From Patiria miniata (Eukaryota > Echinodermata > Asteroidea > Valvatida > Asterinidae), in NCBI RefSeq assembly GCF_015706575.1, contig NW_024037053.1, forward strand, positions 3,968,001 through 4,032,000: a DNA stretch of 64,000 nucleotides. Direction: 5' to 3'. How positions within the stretch are numbered: position 1 is the first letter of the stretch; every line of letters begins with the position of its first letter. This document shows, piece after piece, positions 13,001-22,432 of this stretch. Below the pieces are notes generated by a model. The model did no database searches. It had not been told where the DNA came from and worked only from the letters and a program-made list of their open reading frames with translations. The position numbers were made by a program, and so were the translations under genes.

Positions 13001-16000
13001 TCTAATGCACAAAGCTAGGATGGAAACAATTAGGCTCTTAAAACGTGCATTCCCAATTTTACATAGCACTTGGTGTTTTTAATCAAAAAAGGGATGTTAT
13101 GGGGTGAAATGGTTAAATATGGAAGTTTGTGGTTTTGCTTTGAGACCCAGTAGAAGAAAAATGGAATAACGATCACCATTTCTGTACATTAATAGCAACA
13201 TTATATTTATGACTGCACACAGCACGCGGTCGCAATGTCTTCGGTAAAAATGGTGCTCATAAATGCTCTGATAGCACTGATCCACACGATGACGCTTGCC
13301 GGGGTCGTTTGTTTTGTCTTCCTGATCCTTACGGATGTTCGTGTGCTGCAGGATTCACTGGACTAGACTGCACGCAAGGTGAGGGAAAATATCACAGGGT
13401 AACTGTCCAGTGCCGCTATAGTGATTGCTTTAATGTCTGCAAGCTCTTGTCGAGTTGGTCATACAAAGTGACTTTTTTTCTTGCAAACGACTTTAATGGT
13501 AAGATGTTTCGAGAGCTGGAAACGTCACCTTTTAATACTGTGTCTGCACAGGTATGACATGTCGATATCAGTCACTGACACCGTCATAAACCTCGTGTCA
13601 GGGAAATTTCATGTGCACACTAATAATGCAGATTTTTACTGATTGTTCTTCGTTCGATAGAATGCGCCGAGGGGAAGTATGGAGTTGACTGCAAGCAGAC
13701 GTGTCACTGTGTTCCTGGGTACACCTGCAGCAAAGATACAGGGGAATGCAGCAATGGTGTTTGTGACTCATCATACTTTGGAAATAACTGTCAATGCTCG
13801 AGTAAGATATGATTGAATTTCGCCTTATGCTGAGACTAAATACAGTATTGAACCGCAAATGTTTGTCCATTGTAAAATAAGCGCGCTCTTGGGTACTACT
13901 GGGCAAATAAAATTAATTTATAAAAAAAAATGTTGGTGCTCTCACTGCTTCTTCACACTTCAGTTTAATTTTCAGATGAAAGAATACCGTGATCACAGGT
14001 GGGCCTAACCACACGGCAAGGTTGTAAACTTGGGACATGATTTCCTTTTGGTGTGTCCATTTCAGATATGGAAGCTTTTACAGGAGAGGTGAAATCTACA
14101 TCCATCACGCAACGCAGCCTTGGTTTCTCCTGGAGTGAGCCAAAATGTGGAGGTCAGACAGTTTCGCCCGTCACCGGATACCGATACACACTGACTGGGA
14201 GAGTGTCCGGACAACAAGCATCACTTGTATTCAATACTACGGAAACCTCCGTTTCATTAGATGAGCTGATACCGTATGTTGATTACAGTTTCCAAGTTGC
14301 AGCTAACACCAGTGACGGGACGGGGACGTACAGTGAAGGCGTGGTTGTCAGGACAGCAGAAGCAGGCAAGCTTTAGTAAAAGGCAATAAAGGATAGGGCA
14401 AGGGGTATTGTAGCCCTACATTTGGTGCTGTGTGCATCTGTAATCAGTGAAAAGATTTACCAAGGTATTTATTAGGCTTACAGCTGCAGACAGTGTGGTT
14501 ATGTTAACTAGACGTCTAAGAATATAGACGTGTTGATTACATGACATTTGATGCACATTTTGTGTGGAGCCGAATTTATTTAAATTTCTGATGGGGTACA
14601 CCGTTAGTACATTGACTATAAATTTATATTCACCTGATAAGTCGTGATAACAAAGCTATGATAAACATCTTTTGCTTTTCCAGAACCTACAGTCCCTTTG
14701 AATGTCACCATCCAGAATGTCAGCGAAGATTCCATCACGATTGGCTGGACGAAACCTGATCCTCCACAAGGGAAAATCACAGCTTACGAGATTGCTTGGA
14801 CATTGGGAGATGGAACACCAGCAATGGAAGATGTCGGCATTTTCATGACTCACAGGATCAGTGGTCTTCAACTGAATCTCACTTACGATGTTCAGGTAAA
14901 AACTTCAAAGTGAATACATCTTTAAACATTATAACCTGGCAGTTCCACAATCGCACAGGCAAGTGCTACAGTTCGACTGATTGGATACATGTACATATTG
15001 TACACAGTGAAGGAAGTAAGCTTTATTTGGCACATTACTGGTTTGCACGGGGGAGGTATGACGTGTGGCTGCCATAAGTCATGTTAATTTAAATGCATGT
15101 GCACAGTGTCTGTGCATGAAATAAAATGCGACAGCACGGCGCATGACAGTAATGACGACCAAAACATCTTCAAGAAATGAGCTGTGCATTTTTGTATCGT
15201 TGATGTCGAGCAGATTATGCCCCTATACATTCGCATGACGCCCACATCAAGGCGTCAGCCTCGACACGACGTTTTGTCAGACTTTGCTGCAATTCAATCA
15301 TTTCATAGAGTGAAAAACGTTAATGTATACATTGACATTTTTAGGTGAGAGCGAAGACGGTGATGGGGTCAGGTCCTTGGAGCGAAGTCATAAATGTGAC
15401 AGCTGTTGGAGGTAACTACCGGCTTGTGTTTTTTATTTCGCACGAACAGAATCATTCACTTTGCCCTGCAGCAGCTTCTCTGAGCTTTGAGTCCCTGTGT
15501 CACTTCCAAAACGTATGCTGTCATCGGCATTGAAACCTCCGAGGCAGCTGAACTCGCTCCCGTTTCTCGTAAATGTAATTGTTGATTTTGTTTTTATTTG
15601 CAGTTCCGGGACCATTACAGAACCTTCGCTGGACAAATCGAACTGAAGAGGCGGTTACATTGGATTGGAAACCCCCGATCAGCCCTAAAGGACCAATAAT
15701 TGGTTATGTTGTATGTAAAAAAAAAAAAAGTTTAATTAGGAAAGTGTAATAAAAACTTGTATCATTTATCTTCTGAATGAACATCTATATCAAAGGAAAA
15801 CAGGAACAACAGATCATTGAAACATTCAACGAGTTCATCGTTGAATTATCTCGTTATTTACCCGCAAGCATACCGCATTATTTTAAGAGCAAAAGAAGTG
15901 TATAAATGGTGAAAATCTTTTACAAGTGCTACATCAATAATTGACCACTATTATAATATTATAATATTTTTGACTAGCTACAATACAGGGCAATGGAAAG

Positions 16001-19000
16001 ACCTTATCAACCAGATTTCACTCCAACGGATACTTTCATCGAAAAGGAGACGGCCGGCGCTCCATTTGTACAGGACAATCTCGAACCAAGTACGAAGTAC
16101 GAATTCATCGTTTCAGCTGAAAACCTGTGGAATGTGGGCGAGTCACAACTCTTGCAAGTTTACACTAAACCACCTAAAGGTTAGTATTCTTTTTTTTCGT
16201 AAGGATATGGAAAAGTGTTCTTGAGACTTACTTTTGAATCCAAAAGCTTCTTGAATTAGTTGGTTTACCGCAGATACCCATTAGCCATAGCAATCTGGAA
16301 AGCAAAGCAACAGGACTGTTAATATTGGGAAAAAATACAATATCTTGCTACCAAGGAATTTAAAACAGTTCGAAAAATAGAGGTATAGACAAAAGTACGA
16401 CAACAGTTTCGCTTCCATAAAAAGGCCTGTCTTCTCCAATAAAAAGTGCGTTATCCTACGTATCTGTGGAAAATGGAAGGAAAATGCTTTTATTACCTTC
16501 CTACTCCCCTTTCGAAAATCGTGTTAAGTCATTCCCTACTCAAAATATTTTTCCCTGGGTTCAATCAAAAGTTAACAAACCAAAGTAAACTACACGTTTT
16601 GTCACCACGATTCAAGGTACGCCTCCAGTGCAGAAAACAGTGCCCTCGCTCTTTCTGAACACGTACATTTTATGGAAAAAAAACCTTATGACTCTTCACA
16701 GACATACCAGCACCATCACAGCCGAAGGCATTCGCAGACGAGACGACAGACCTTACAGTGACAATTGGTCTTACAACCCTTACTTCTGGTGGAAAGTACA
16801 TAGAGTAAGGTTTTTCACTAAATTTCTTCTAGAAGGCTATGACTAGACCTTTGAGAAAACTTCCATCAGATTTATACCCATGCAACAATGTCGCAACAGA
16901 AAAAGTAGGTGATTTGAGTTACATGTATTGGTAAATTGCATTAATACATTTGTGTAATACCCAAAACACTCTTGATTTTTTCGTAACAACGGCGCAAAAA
17001 AAAATGCATTGTAGATGTTTCCAAACTGGAGCCACTAGCAAGAAAATATTATCTTCAGAGCATAACAGATTTTTCTCATTGTTTGCTGCAAGCTGTTACT
17101 GTTGTACATACATATTGGATCCTGATTATTCTTAATCAAAAGGATTGTTTTTGTTTATAGATCATATATCGTACATGTGAAGAAGTCCGACTCCCCATCT
17201 GTGAAGAAAAGGCAGGTGCTGTTTCCCAATCATTTTGAGGACTCAACAGATTATATAGCAGCAGAAATGCCTAAAGACAGCGTTCCTGACAAGTTTACAG
17301 TCGGTGATGAGAACGTGTATGGAGGCTACTTCAATGCACCGCTAAATCCAGGCTTTGTCTACACAATCCGTGTCGGCTCAGTCTGCAGGGGAATTGAGAC
17401 GGTAAGAAAAACGGTTCTGGCTACCAGGTTTGTTCTTTTATCCAAACCATTTTCCCATGTTCGTACGTTATTTATAGACATATTTCTCGTCACAACAAGA
17501 TTAAGAAATATCTCAATCAGCTTTGGCCCGTTAAAATGACGGTTACAGACCGATAGTCCGAAGGTAAGTCCGAAGGGTCATTAGTCCGAAGGTTGTTAGT
17601 CCGAAGGTTTGTTAGTCCGAAGGTTCAATAGTCCGAAGGTTCGATAGTTCGAAGAGAGAATAGGGCGCGATAGTCCGAATACACTGTAGGGTTCGATAGT
17701 CCGAATTGACAATAAGGTTCCATAGTCTGAATTGACAATAAGGTTTGATACGAATGGAAAGTAAGGTTCGATAGTCCGAATGGACAATACGGTTCGTCAG
17801 TCTGAAACTTCAGACTATCGGACCTCACTAGTGATTCGGTCTATCGGACCCTATAGTCTTTTCGGACTATCAAACCTTATTGTCAATTCGGAATAATGAA
17901 CCCTTCAGACTATTGAACCTAAGGCGACAAAAAAAAAGTCTCCGGTTTCTGGTATGCGCGCGTGTCGCCGTAGCCATGCGCGTCGGCAAAATGAAAAAGG
18001 TTTTTTTTTCAATGAAAGATGATGTCTCAAAACCGCCAAACTCACTGATTTGACTGGAATCCTGCTGCTGCAAAATTTTAACGTGTTTTTAGATTGGGTT
18101 ATGATCGAGAATAAGCTTTATGTGGCCTCTCTGGACTGCCATATATTTGCACTAAGTTTAGTCGGGCACCATTTGCAGTCATCAGCCGACATTTGAAGCA
18201 AAAAAGTCAGGTAAAAAAAAAAAGAAGCCGCGTCGCCGCACCACTTTTTGGACAAGTTCCATACCAGAAACCGGAGACTTTTTTTTTTGGCCTAAGTTTC
18301 GTTTCGGATAAATGAACCTTCGGACTAATGAACCTTCGGGTTAATGAACCTTCGGACTATTACATCAAATGTTCGGATTTACGAATCTCATTTCATTTTG
18401 GGACTAACGAAGCCCCTCTTATGGAATTTTGGAACCTTCGGACTATAGGACCTTCGTATTATCGGGTTGCCAGCAAAATGTCATGCGCATCCTCTCTTGT
18501 TAAAAAAAAAGGAATATCAGTGTTCGTTTTGTATGGAACACGTTTTTACATTTTCTTTGAATGCAGGAAGCCTCGGTGACTTTTTCGGAGCCCATCACAG
18601 TAGAAACTTTACAAGGTAATTTTGAAGGAATGTTTGCGTCGGCTCTTATATTGGGGTTGATAGACTGATTCGAGTCCGATGTTTATATTCCTTCGTGGTG
18701 GGGAAAAGCTCAATATAAGATTCACATCTTCCGAACGCAACGTCACATTTTACAAAATGTTGAGTTGCAGAACGCAGTGCCACATCAGACTCGAACCGGC
18801 TAGCCGACAACAGCAAGCATGTGGTATGGCGTCTGCACTAATAAGGAGGTCGTCCCACTAAGAATAGTTGGTGAATGTCTTGTTAAATTCAAGATCTTCA
18901 AGTCCGCACCGCTCCATCTTTTTTATTAGAATTAATTGCTCTTGGACTAAAATGGGACAAATGTGAGCTTTCGGGATGCCACAGATTGAATCACAAACTG

Positions 19001-22000
19001 CTACTATGTGCACGTATTTTATATCCTTAAAATCTAGTATAATGATTAGGCGAATGCAGCTATATATCGCAAGTTACTGTATCAATCAGGTACAACCAAT
19101 GCCCAGAACAATGGACCAGTCATTGCAACTATCGTTCTCGGGGTCCTGTTAGCTGTTGCTGTTGCTGTCATCATCGGCTGCGCAGTGTTGAGGAAACGAG
19201 ACCGAGACAGTGCTTCAACGAAGCTGCTTGACGATCAAGAAATTGTAAGTCTTTGTGATTTGTTAGTCTAAAGGCTGTAAGTCTGTTAAAGGTTTTCTTT
19301 TCATTATGGTAAGGGAAAAGTGTACATGAAGTTCTTTAAAATTCGAAAGGTAAACAATCGCAACCAATGTTCTTTACTGTGGAATTTTAACATTTATAAT
19401 TTGAAAACAATTTCCTGGTCAAAATAGGAACTTTCTGCTGTCCGGCACGGCATTACGTCAGCAATCGCAGAAAACGACATTGAAAAAGACATATACGAGG
19501 ACTTGGGTTTACCAGCCTGGGCCAGGGGTCTTGAAATCCAATGGCAGAACCTCACGGTTGAGGACAAAGTTGTTGGCAAGGGAAAATTCGGAGAAGTGAG
19601 AGCAGGTCGTCTCAAAAGCAAAGGAGGATTGACTAGAGTAGCCATCAAAACTCTCAAAGGTAAAAGAAACAATACTTTCGATCTCAGGCACTGAGGCTGA
19701 TAACACCATCCTCTTAATTTTGCAATCGTTAATTATTTTGATCATGTCATATTTGACTTGTGGAAAATCTTTCACTGGAATGCAAAAGAGAGTCTAAATT
19801 TGATTTGTCTCTTCATTTTACAGCTGCAACAACGACTGCATCCGAGTACGTCCTGGCCGAGTTCAAGACAATGGCTCGAATCAAGTCACACCCTAACGTA
19901 GTTGCTCTAATGGGCGCGTGTATGCACGAAGGTACAATTGTGTTATCAATCATTCGATCCCTCTATACAAAAATTGTTAATATTACTTCACAATAATTCT
20001 GTAAAAAAAATCAGATGGTAATTGGTTTTGGTTTCTGTTTTTAAAGTATAAATTAATGTTTTTACTGGACTCTAGTATAAAAGGATCATGGAAAACCACA
20101 CATCTGGGATATCATTATGTAATTACTAGCACGCAGGACATTTGATTTGCCCTCCAATTTATTTATTAAAGTCTGACCAGTAATTCCTTTCTTTATTCTA
20201 GCGAATTTGTACGTCGCTCTTGAATATCTCCCCAACGGCAACCTGCGTGACTACCTGAGGAGTACTCGCCCCAAGCAGCAGGTGGCAATGAAGTCGGATG
20301 ATGGGATATTACCGCTGACTTCCTCCAACTTACTGACATTCGGCATAGATATAGCCAGAGGAATGGATCACCTCTCTGACAATGGAGTAGGGACTTGCAA
20401 TCAAATTGAAATATGCCCATATTAAGGGTTTTTAGGTTTAGATATCAATTCTGTACATTTTAAAATATTACAAGCTGCTGTACCCAATGGCTATTTTTGC
20501 CACACGTCGTGTCGTGTGTGGTGTTATTTAAAATCTCAACGATGCGATCTTGAGCAAATAAGGTATTTCATTCAGGCGCTGCGAAATCAAAGAAGCGTTA
20601 TTTTGTGGCAATTAGCTGATTATTATCGTAAATATATTTTTGTACTATAGATAATTCACCGTGACTTAGCTGCGAGGAACATACTTCTTGGAGAAGACTT
20701 GACTGCCAAGATTTCCGATTTCGGCCTATCTCGGGGAGAGGACATCTATGTTCAGAAATCGCAGGTAAAGCTGTCATTTTCTCAATACTCAAGTTATTAA
20801 TAAGTTAACAAAACATATATGTTGAAATGTTAAACTCCACAAATAAATGGTTTGGCAAGAATTGATCAACATGATGGGGTAAGAACTTAAACGTCATTCC
20901 CTAGGTATTATGGCTGTTCGATAATGATGATGATGATGCCATATAATACAGTAAATTTTACCCAATATTGCCTATAAATTTAGTTCTTAGAGTGAACAGA
21001 CTACAATGCGTTGATCTCGATCTGCTGCGATAAATAGTCACATGAACAGCGATTATGTGAACCGCTTTAAGGCAAGGTTTATATAAGCACAACATCACTA
21101 TAGCTCTTTACAAACAACAAATACTACACAAGTGTTGCAAGATAGTATCAATTAACTCATCCTAAAGCTATAAAATGAATACAGTATTTTTCTTATCTTT
21201 GTTCAATTGGTTTTACAACTATTGTCTTGAATTAGACCCGAGTCCCTTTCCGCTGGTTGGCCATCGAGTCTTTGACGCGCCAGGTATTCCAATCTAAGAG
21301 CGACGTGTAAGTACAATCATCTGCATAGTATTTCAAGACTTTTGAAACTAATTTCATAAAAAGTATCCTAGTAATTTCCATTCTAGGTGAGAATTATGAA
21401 ACGTTTTTCATGCCTGGATTTTTTTGGTAATCTTATTCCAGGTGGTCTTTCGGGGTCGTGCTGTGGGAGATAGCCACATTTGGTAAGTATGAGATCTTTA
21501 TATATTCCAGCAGGAGAATCTTATACAGAGTTAACGTAAAGAACAACAACTTGGTTGTGGGTTTATTTCGCATTTGGTTATTACTTGAACGTAGTTTAAA
21601 CTATCAGAAAAACCGTGATATAAATTAATAAATTTGACCTTCAGTTTGCGATCTTGTCGCCCTTTCTCAATTCTACAAAACGTTCTTTTTTTCATCACAG
21701 TCTCATTCGATGGATAAAGATCACTGTAGCTTAAGCGTGCTGATACTGATATTGCTGTATAGAACATTAAGCATTTACTGTATTGATTGGTTATTGCAGG
21801 AGCGACGCCCTATCCGGGAATTCAGAGCAAGTTGTTGGCCGAACGATTGCAGGAAGGCTACCGAATGCCCAAGCCGGAAAACTGTGCCGATGAAATGTAA
21901 TTAAGACATTTTTTACTTTAATTATTTTATTTTAAACAATTGCTTGCTAAACGTGGATTAAACGTGCCTATACAAGGCAGCTTAAAAAGAACAAAAGTTT

Positions 22001-22432
22001 ACATCCTTTGCAAAAACTCAAAAAACAATCCAAGGTTTATGTGTTGTTAATTTCTCTAGCTACGATCTGATGATGAAGTGTTGGCAACCACAACCCAGCC
22101 ATCGCCCCAGCTTCAAAGAAATTACGGAGGCGCTCGAGAACATGAACGATCCATCACATGAGAACGTACGTGTATTGCGTTTGTCCCCAAAACTTCCCCC
22201 AAGTCTTATTAGAGAAGTGTATTAATGTGTGCTACATGTTTATCTTTTCGCTGAATTTCACGAGAGTTTAAAATAATTCACAAAACTGTTCTTCTTCTTT
22301 TTTGAATATGTTATTCAAATAACAATATGCAACTCTATAAATATAATTCACGTTTGGTTAAACTTTCAGATCTACATGGCACCTCATATCTACGAGATTC
22401 ACGTGATCAAGCCAGAGTTTGACGATAACTAG
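980..22432 (+). CDS. TIE-like: Gene 1: FTP-lectin/Tie-like receptor tyrosine kinase (30 exons, 1476 aa)
   Basis: Hand-spliced exons: 980-1052, 1875-1997, 6428-6517, 8453-8695, 9555-9668, 10376-10465, 11116-11358, 11613-11918, 12308-12571, 12808-12942, 13223-13378, 13661-13801, 14066-14365, 14684-14895, 15345-15411, 15604-15710, 15978-16179, 16702-16804, 17161-17401, 18567-18615, 19090-19244, 19428-19659, 19824-19931, 20202-20386, 20651-20764, 21236-21306, 21442-21482, 21800-21896, 22060-22165, 22370-22432. The sum is 4431 nt with no internal stop; phases agree at every junction; introns are GT-AG except GC-AG after exon 13. Predicted single-pass membrane receptor: signal peptide, two FTP lectin domains (25-326), two Ig (326-516), three EGF (516-660), three FN3 (660-956), membrane-proximal segment (956-1087), TM (~1097-1120), kinase (~1180-1450). 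The Tie call rests on the EGF motif [12 protein letters not shown], the DFGLSRG activation start and the Ig-Ig-EGF3-FN3 order. The N-terminal lectin domains are not part of vertebrate Tie. The Tie ligand (angiopoietin) is known for vertebrates; no ligand can be read here. Exon edges need transcript support. Confidence 0.9.
1875..8695 (+). CDS. Gene 1 exons 2-4: first FTP (fucolectin-type) lectin domain
   Basis: Three exons (123, 90 and 243 nt), each phase 1 to phase 1, encode residues 25-177. Family landmarks in order: [35 protein letters not shown], then [15 protein letters not shown] and a last strand with VMVGEF. This is the F5/8C-like fold of eel fucolectin and tachylectin-4. Fucolectins bind fucose through one His and two Arg plus calcium; I cannot assign those residues confidently here. 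The exon 3/4 junction falls in the loop after the INR strand, which differs in every copy. The exon 4 acceptor follows directly on a SINE A-rich tail. Confidence 0.85.
2000..6420. other. Intron 2 of gene 1: no supported gene
   Basis: Apart from the repeat at 4030-4200 and homopolymer tracts (poly-C near 3872 and 3917, poly-G near 5600), this intron shows only short open frames in A/T-rich sequence. The text near 5640-5665 (CTAGATCCGCCATTGG) resembles the terminal repeat of the 54 kb MITE, but no partner end was found. Confidence 0.45.
4030..4200 (-). repeat. Diverged copy of the hAT-MITE internal sequence in intron 2
   Basis: Read on the minus strand, ~4030-4190 matches the interior of the element at 54208-54523. 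Shared text includes the GGGGCCC-rich block, the TCTAGA-type word, GATCTGAGGCAATTTCTGACC-like sequence and CTCTGTGRTGCG. Terminal repeats are not visible here. A poly-C run and a short CA repeat (4187-4203) follow. The poly-C and poly-T rich stretch at 3840-3935 is low complexity. Confidence 0.5.
8334..8450 (-). mobile_element. SINE-like repeat abutting the exon 4 acceptor
   Basis: On the minus strand this matches the repeat in the promoters of genes 2, 3 and 4: a (TTATTA)n tail, TTTATTTCACTCTC, CATCGTAGCC, GGCTGAATTGTGGGC and AGATTTACATT. The A-rich tail (CATTTAATAAATAATAAATA and on) runs up to ACTGCAG, the exon 4 acceptor. A partial relative lies at ~9710-9740. Family membership is clear by repetition; the SINE class is inferred from size and tail. 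Confidence 0.6.
9080..9316. repeat. Imperfect fold-back element in intron 4 of gene 1
   Basis: The left arm (~9080-9140) and right arm (~9225-9316) are inverted copies: AGGGACTAGACGTTTTAGAG pairs with its complement at ~9231-9250, and the outer ends GCACTCTCAAAATTCC and GGAATTTAGAGAGT also pair. GAGTGA-type words recur through both arms. This is MITE-like, with no coding capacity and no clear target-site duplication. Confidence 0.6.
9335..9490 (+). repeat. Dispersed repeat, inverted copy at 17936-18085
   Basis: ACACGTTAAAC, CAGCAGCAGGATTCCAGTCA, GAGTTTGGCGGTTTTGAGAC, GGCTACGGCGACGCGCGCG and CATACCAGAAACCGGAGACT all recur in reverse complement at 17936-18085 in intron 19 of the same gene. It crosses an open frame starting at 9424 that is therefore not a gene. 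The repeat ends about 65 bases before exon 5. Confidence 0.65.
9555..11358 (+). CDS. Gene 1 exons 5-7: second FTP-type lectin domain
   Basis: Three phase 1-1 exons (114, 90 and 243 nt; residues 177-326) repeat the exon layout of the first lectin domain, including an identical size for exons 3 and 6 and for exons 4 and 7. Landmarks: [63 protein letters not shown]. It is more diverged than the first domain and has extra cysteines. No such cassette is present in genes 2 or 3. Intron 6 carries a SINE ending about 40 bases before the exon 7 acceptor. Confidence 0.8.
10655..11080 (-). mobile_element. tRNA-derived SINE-like element in intron 6 of gene 1
   Basis: An (AAT)n stretch at ~10661-10681 (a microsatellite tail on the minus strand) is followed by several hundred bases of repeat-type sequence ending with GAATTCGAACC at 11017-11027. 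In reverse complement this is a pol III B-box (GGTTCGAATTC). CTTGCTCAAGATCACA is a common SINE body word. The opposed open frames of 111 and 141 codons here are a by-product. Edges are approximate. Confidence 0.55.
11613..12571 (+). CDS. Gene 1 exons 8-9: two Ig-like domains (Tie Ig1/Ig2 positions)
   Basis: Exon 8 (306 nt, residues 326-428) resembles the first Ig domain of Tie receptors, including the [11 protein letters not shown] strand where Tie and gene 3 have a cysteine (FYCEA). Here it is Phe, leaving the LQC cysteine unpaired. Exon 9 (264 nt, residues 428-516) is an Ig-like domain with YRWRHNGG and DGGVYSC, but without the usual first-strand cysteine (RLEM). Both exons are phase 1-1. 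In vertebrate Tie2 these Ig domains with the EGFs form the ligand-binding head. Confidence 0.8.
12808..13801 (+). CDS. Gene 1 exons 10-12: three Tie-type EGF-like repeats
   Basis: One EGF module per phase 1-1 exon (135, 156, 141 nt; residues 516-660). Exon 10 has [20 protein letters not shown] and [10 protein letters not shown]; exon 11 has [20 protein letters not shown], nearly the text of the Tie EGF signature; exon 12 has [10 protein letters not shown] and ends in NCQCS. The three-EGF cluster directly after two Ig domains is the diagnostic Tie arrangement. Tie's third Ig domain after the EGFs is not seen; exon 13 goes straight to FN3. Confidence 0.88.
14066..16179 (+). CDS. Gene 1 exons 13-17: three fibronectin type III domains
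   Basis: FN3-1 is exon 13 alone (300 nt). FN3-2 is exons 14+15 (212+67 nt, split in phase 0), with [20 protein letters not shown] and [15 protein letters not shown]3-3 is exons 16+17 (107+202 nt, phase 0 split), with [20 protein letters not shown] and [15 protein letters not shown]. Residues 660-956. Each FN3 as a unit is phase 1-1. Intron 13 uses a GC donor (CAG then GCAAGC). Tie receptors also carry three FN3 domains before the membrane. Confidence 0.85.
16702..18615 (+). CDS. Gene 1 exons 18-20: extra membrane-proximal ectodomain segment
   Basis: Exons of 103, 241 and 49 nt (phases 1-2, 2-0, 0-1; residues 956-1087). The text includes [42 protein letters not shown] and [15 protein letters not shown]. 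The strand pattern and the Y-x-I-x-V near the end suggest a diverged fourth FN3-like fold with a long inserted loop, similar to membrane-proximal segments of receptor kinases and phosphatases. I do not recognise a named family. The segment is deleted in gene 3. Intron 19 (17402-18566) holds a large inverted repeat. Confidence 0.72.
17545..18475. repeat. GTCCGAA-type satellite in inverted arms (intron 19 of gene 1)
   Basis: The left arm (~17545-17800) has many tandem variants of TAGTCCGAAGGTTCGATAG. The right arm (~18300-18465) has the inverted form, GAACCTTCGGACTAATGAAC. Between them sits the element at 17930-18290. Together they form a large potential hairpin. The small minus-strand open frames across the left arm (17596-17828) are made of the repeat. 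Confidence 0.7.
17930..18290. mobile_element. Terminal-inverted-repeat element nested in the satellite
   Basis: Left end AAAGTCTCCGGTTTCTGGTATG (first 20 given: AAAGTCTCCGGTTTCTGGTA) and right end CATACCAGAAACCGGAGACT are perfect inverted copies, each with a poly-A/T run outside. CCTAA flanks both sides (AACCTAAGGCG and GGCCTAAGTT), a possible target duplication. The interior shares ~150 bases with 9335-9490 in inverted orientation. No open frame of note. Confidence 0.6.
19090..19244 (+). CDS. Gene 1 exon 21: transmembrane helix and juxtamembrane stop-transfer
   Basis: After a short Asn-rich stalk (TTNAQNNGP) comes a ~24-residue hydrophobic run, [20 protein letters not shown] then CAVL, ended by the basic RKRDRD stop-transfer motif. 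The exon starts in phase 1 and ends in phase 0. This orients the lectin/Ig/EGF/FN3 part outside the cell and the kinase inside. Confidence 0.9.
19428..22432 (+). CDS. Gene 1 exons 22-30: Tie-like tyrosine kinase domain
   Basis: Residues 1139-1476. Glycine loop GKGKFGEV (1188-1195), VAIK lysine 1212, alpha-C glutamate in AEFKTM, catalytic HRDLAARN (Asp1318, Asn1323), DFG 1336-1338 followed by [11 protein letters not shown] with one activation-loop tyrosine, [22 protein letters not shown] and ATPYPG. All catalytic residues are intact, so an active kinase is expected. HRDLAARN marks it as a tyrosine kinase and DFGLSRG is typical of Tie. A short kinase insert lies after [11 protein letters not shown]. 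The tail ends with [12 protein letters not shown] then IKPEFDDN and a TAG stop. Juxtamembrane tyrosine context is DIYEDL. Confidence 0.92.
20920..21100. repeat. Diverged SINE-like tract in intron 25 of gene 1
   Basis: A GATGATGATGATG stretch (~20925-20938) and text such as GTTGATCTCGATCTGCTGCG and AACCGCTTTAAGGCAAG resemble the body of the SINE at 52249-52507 in the matching intron of gene 3 (CTGATCTCGAGCTGCTGCAG, GAAGCGCTTTGAGACC). It is either an old insertion predating the gene 1/gene 3 split or two independent ones. Confidence 0.4.

Noticed and set aside
17596..17828. Repetitive minus-strand open frames with RTIEPYC-type repeats
   Set aside because: They are translations of the TAGTCCGAA satellite, not a repeat protein.
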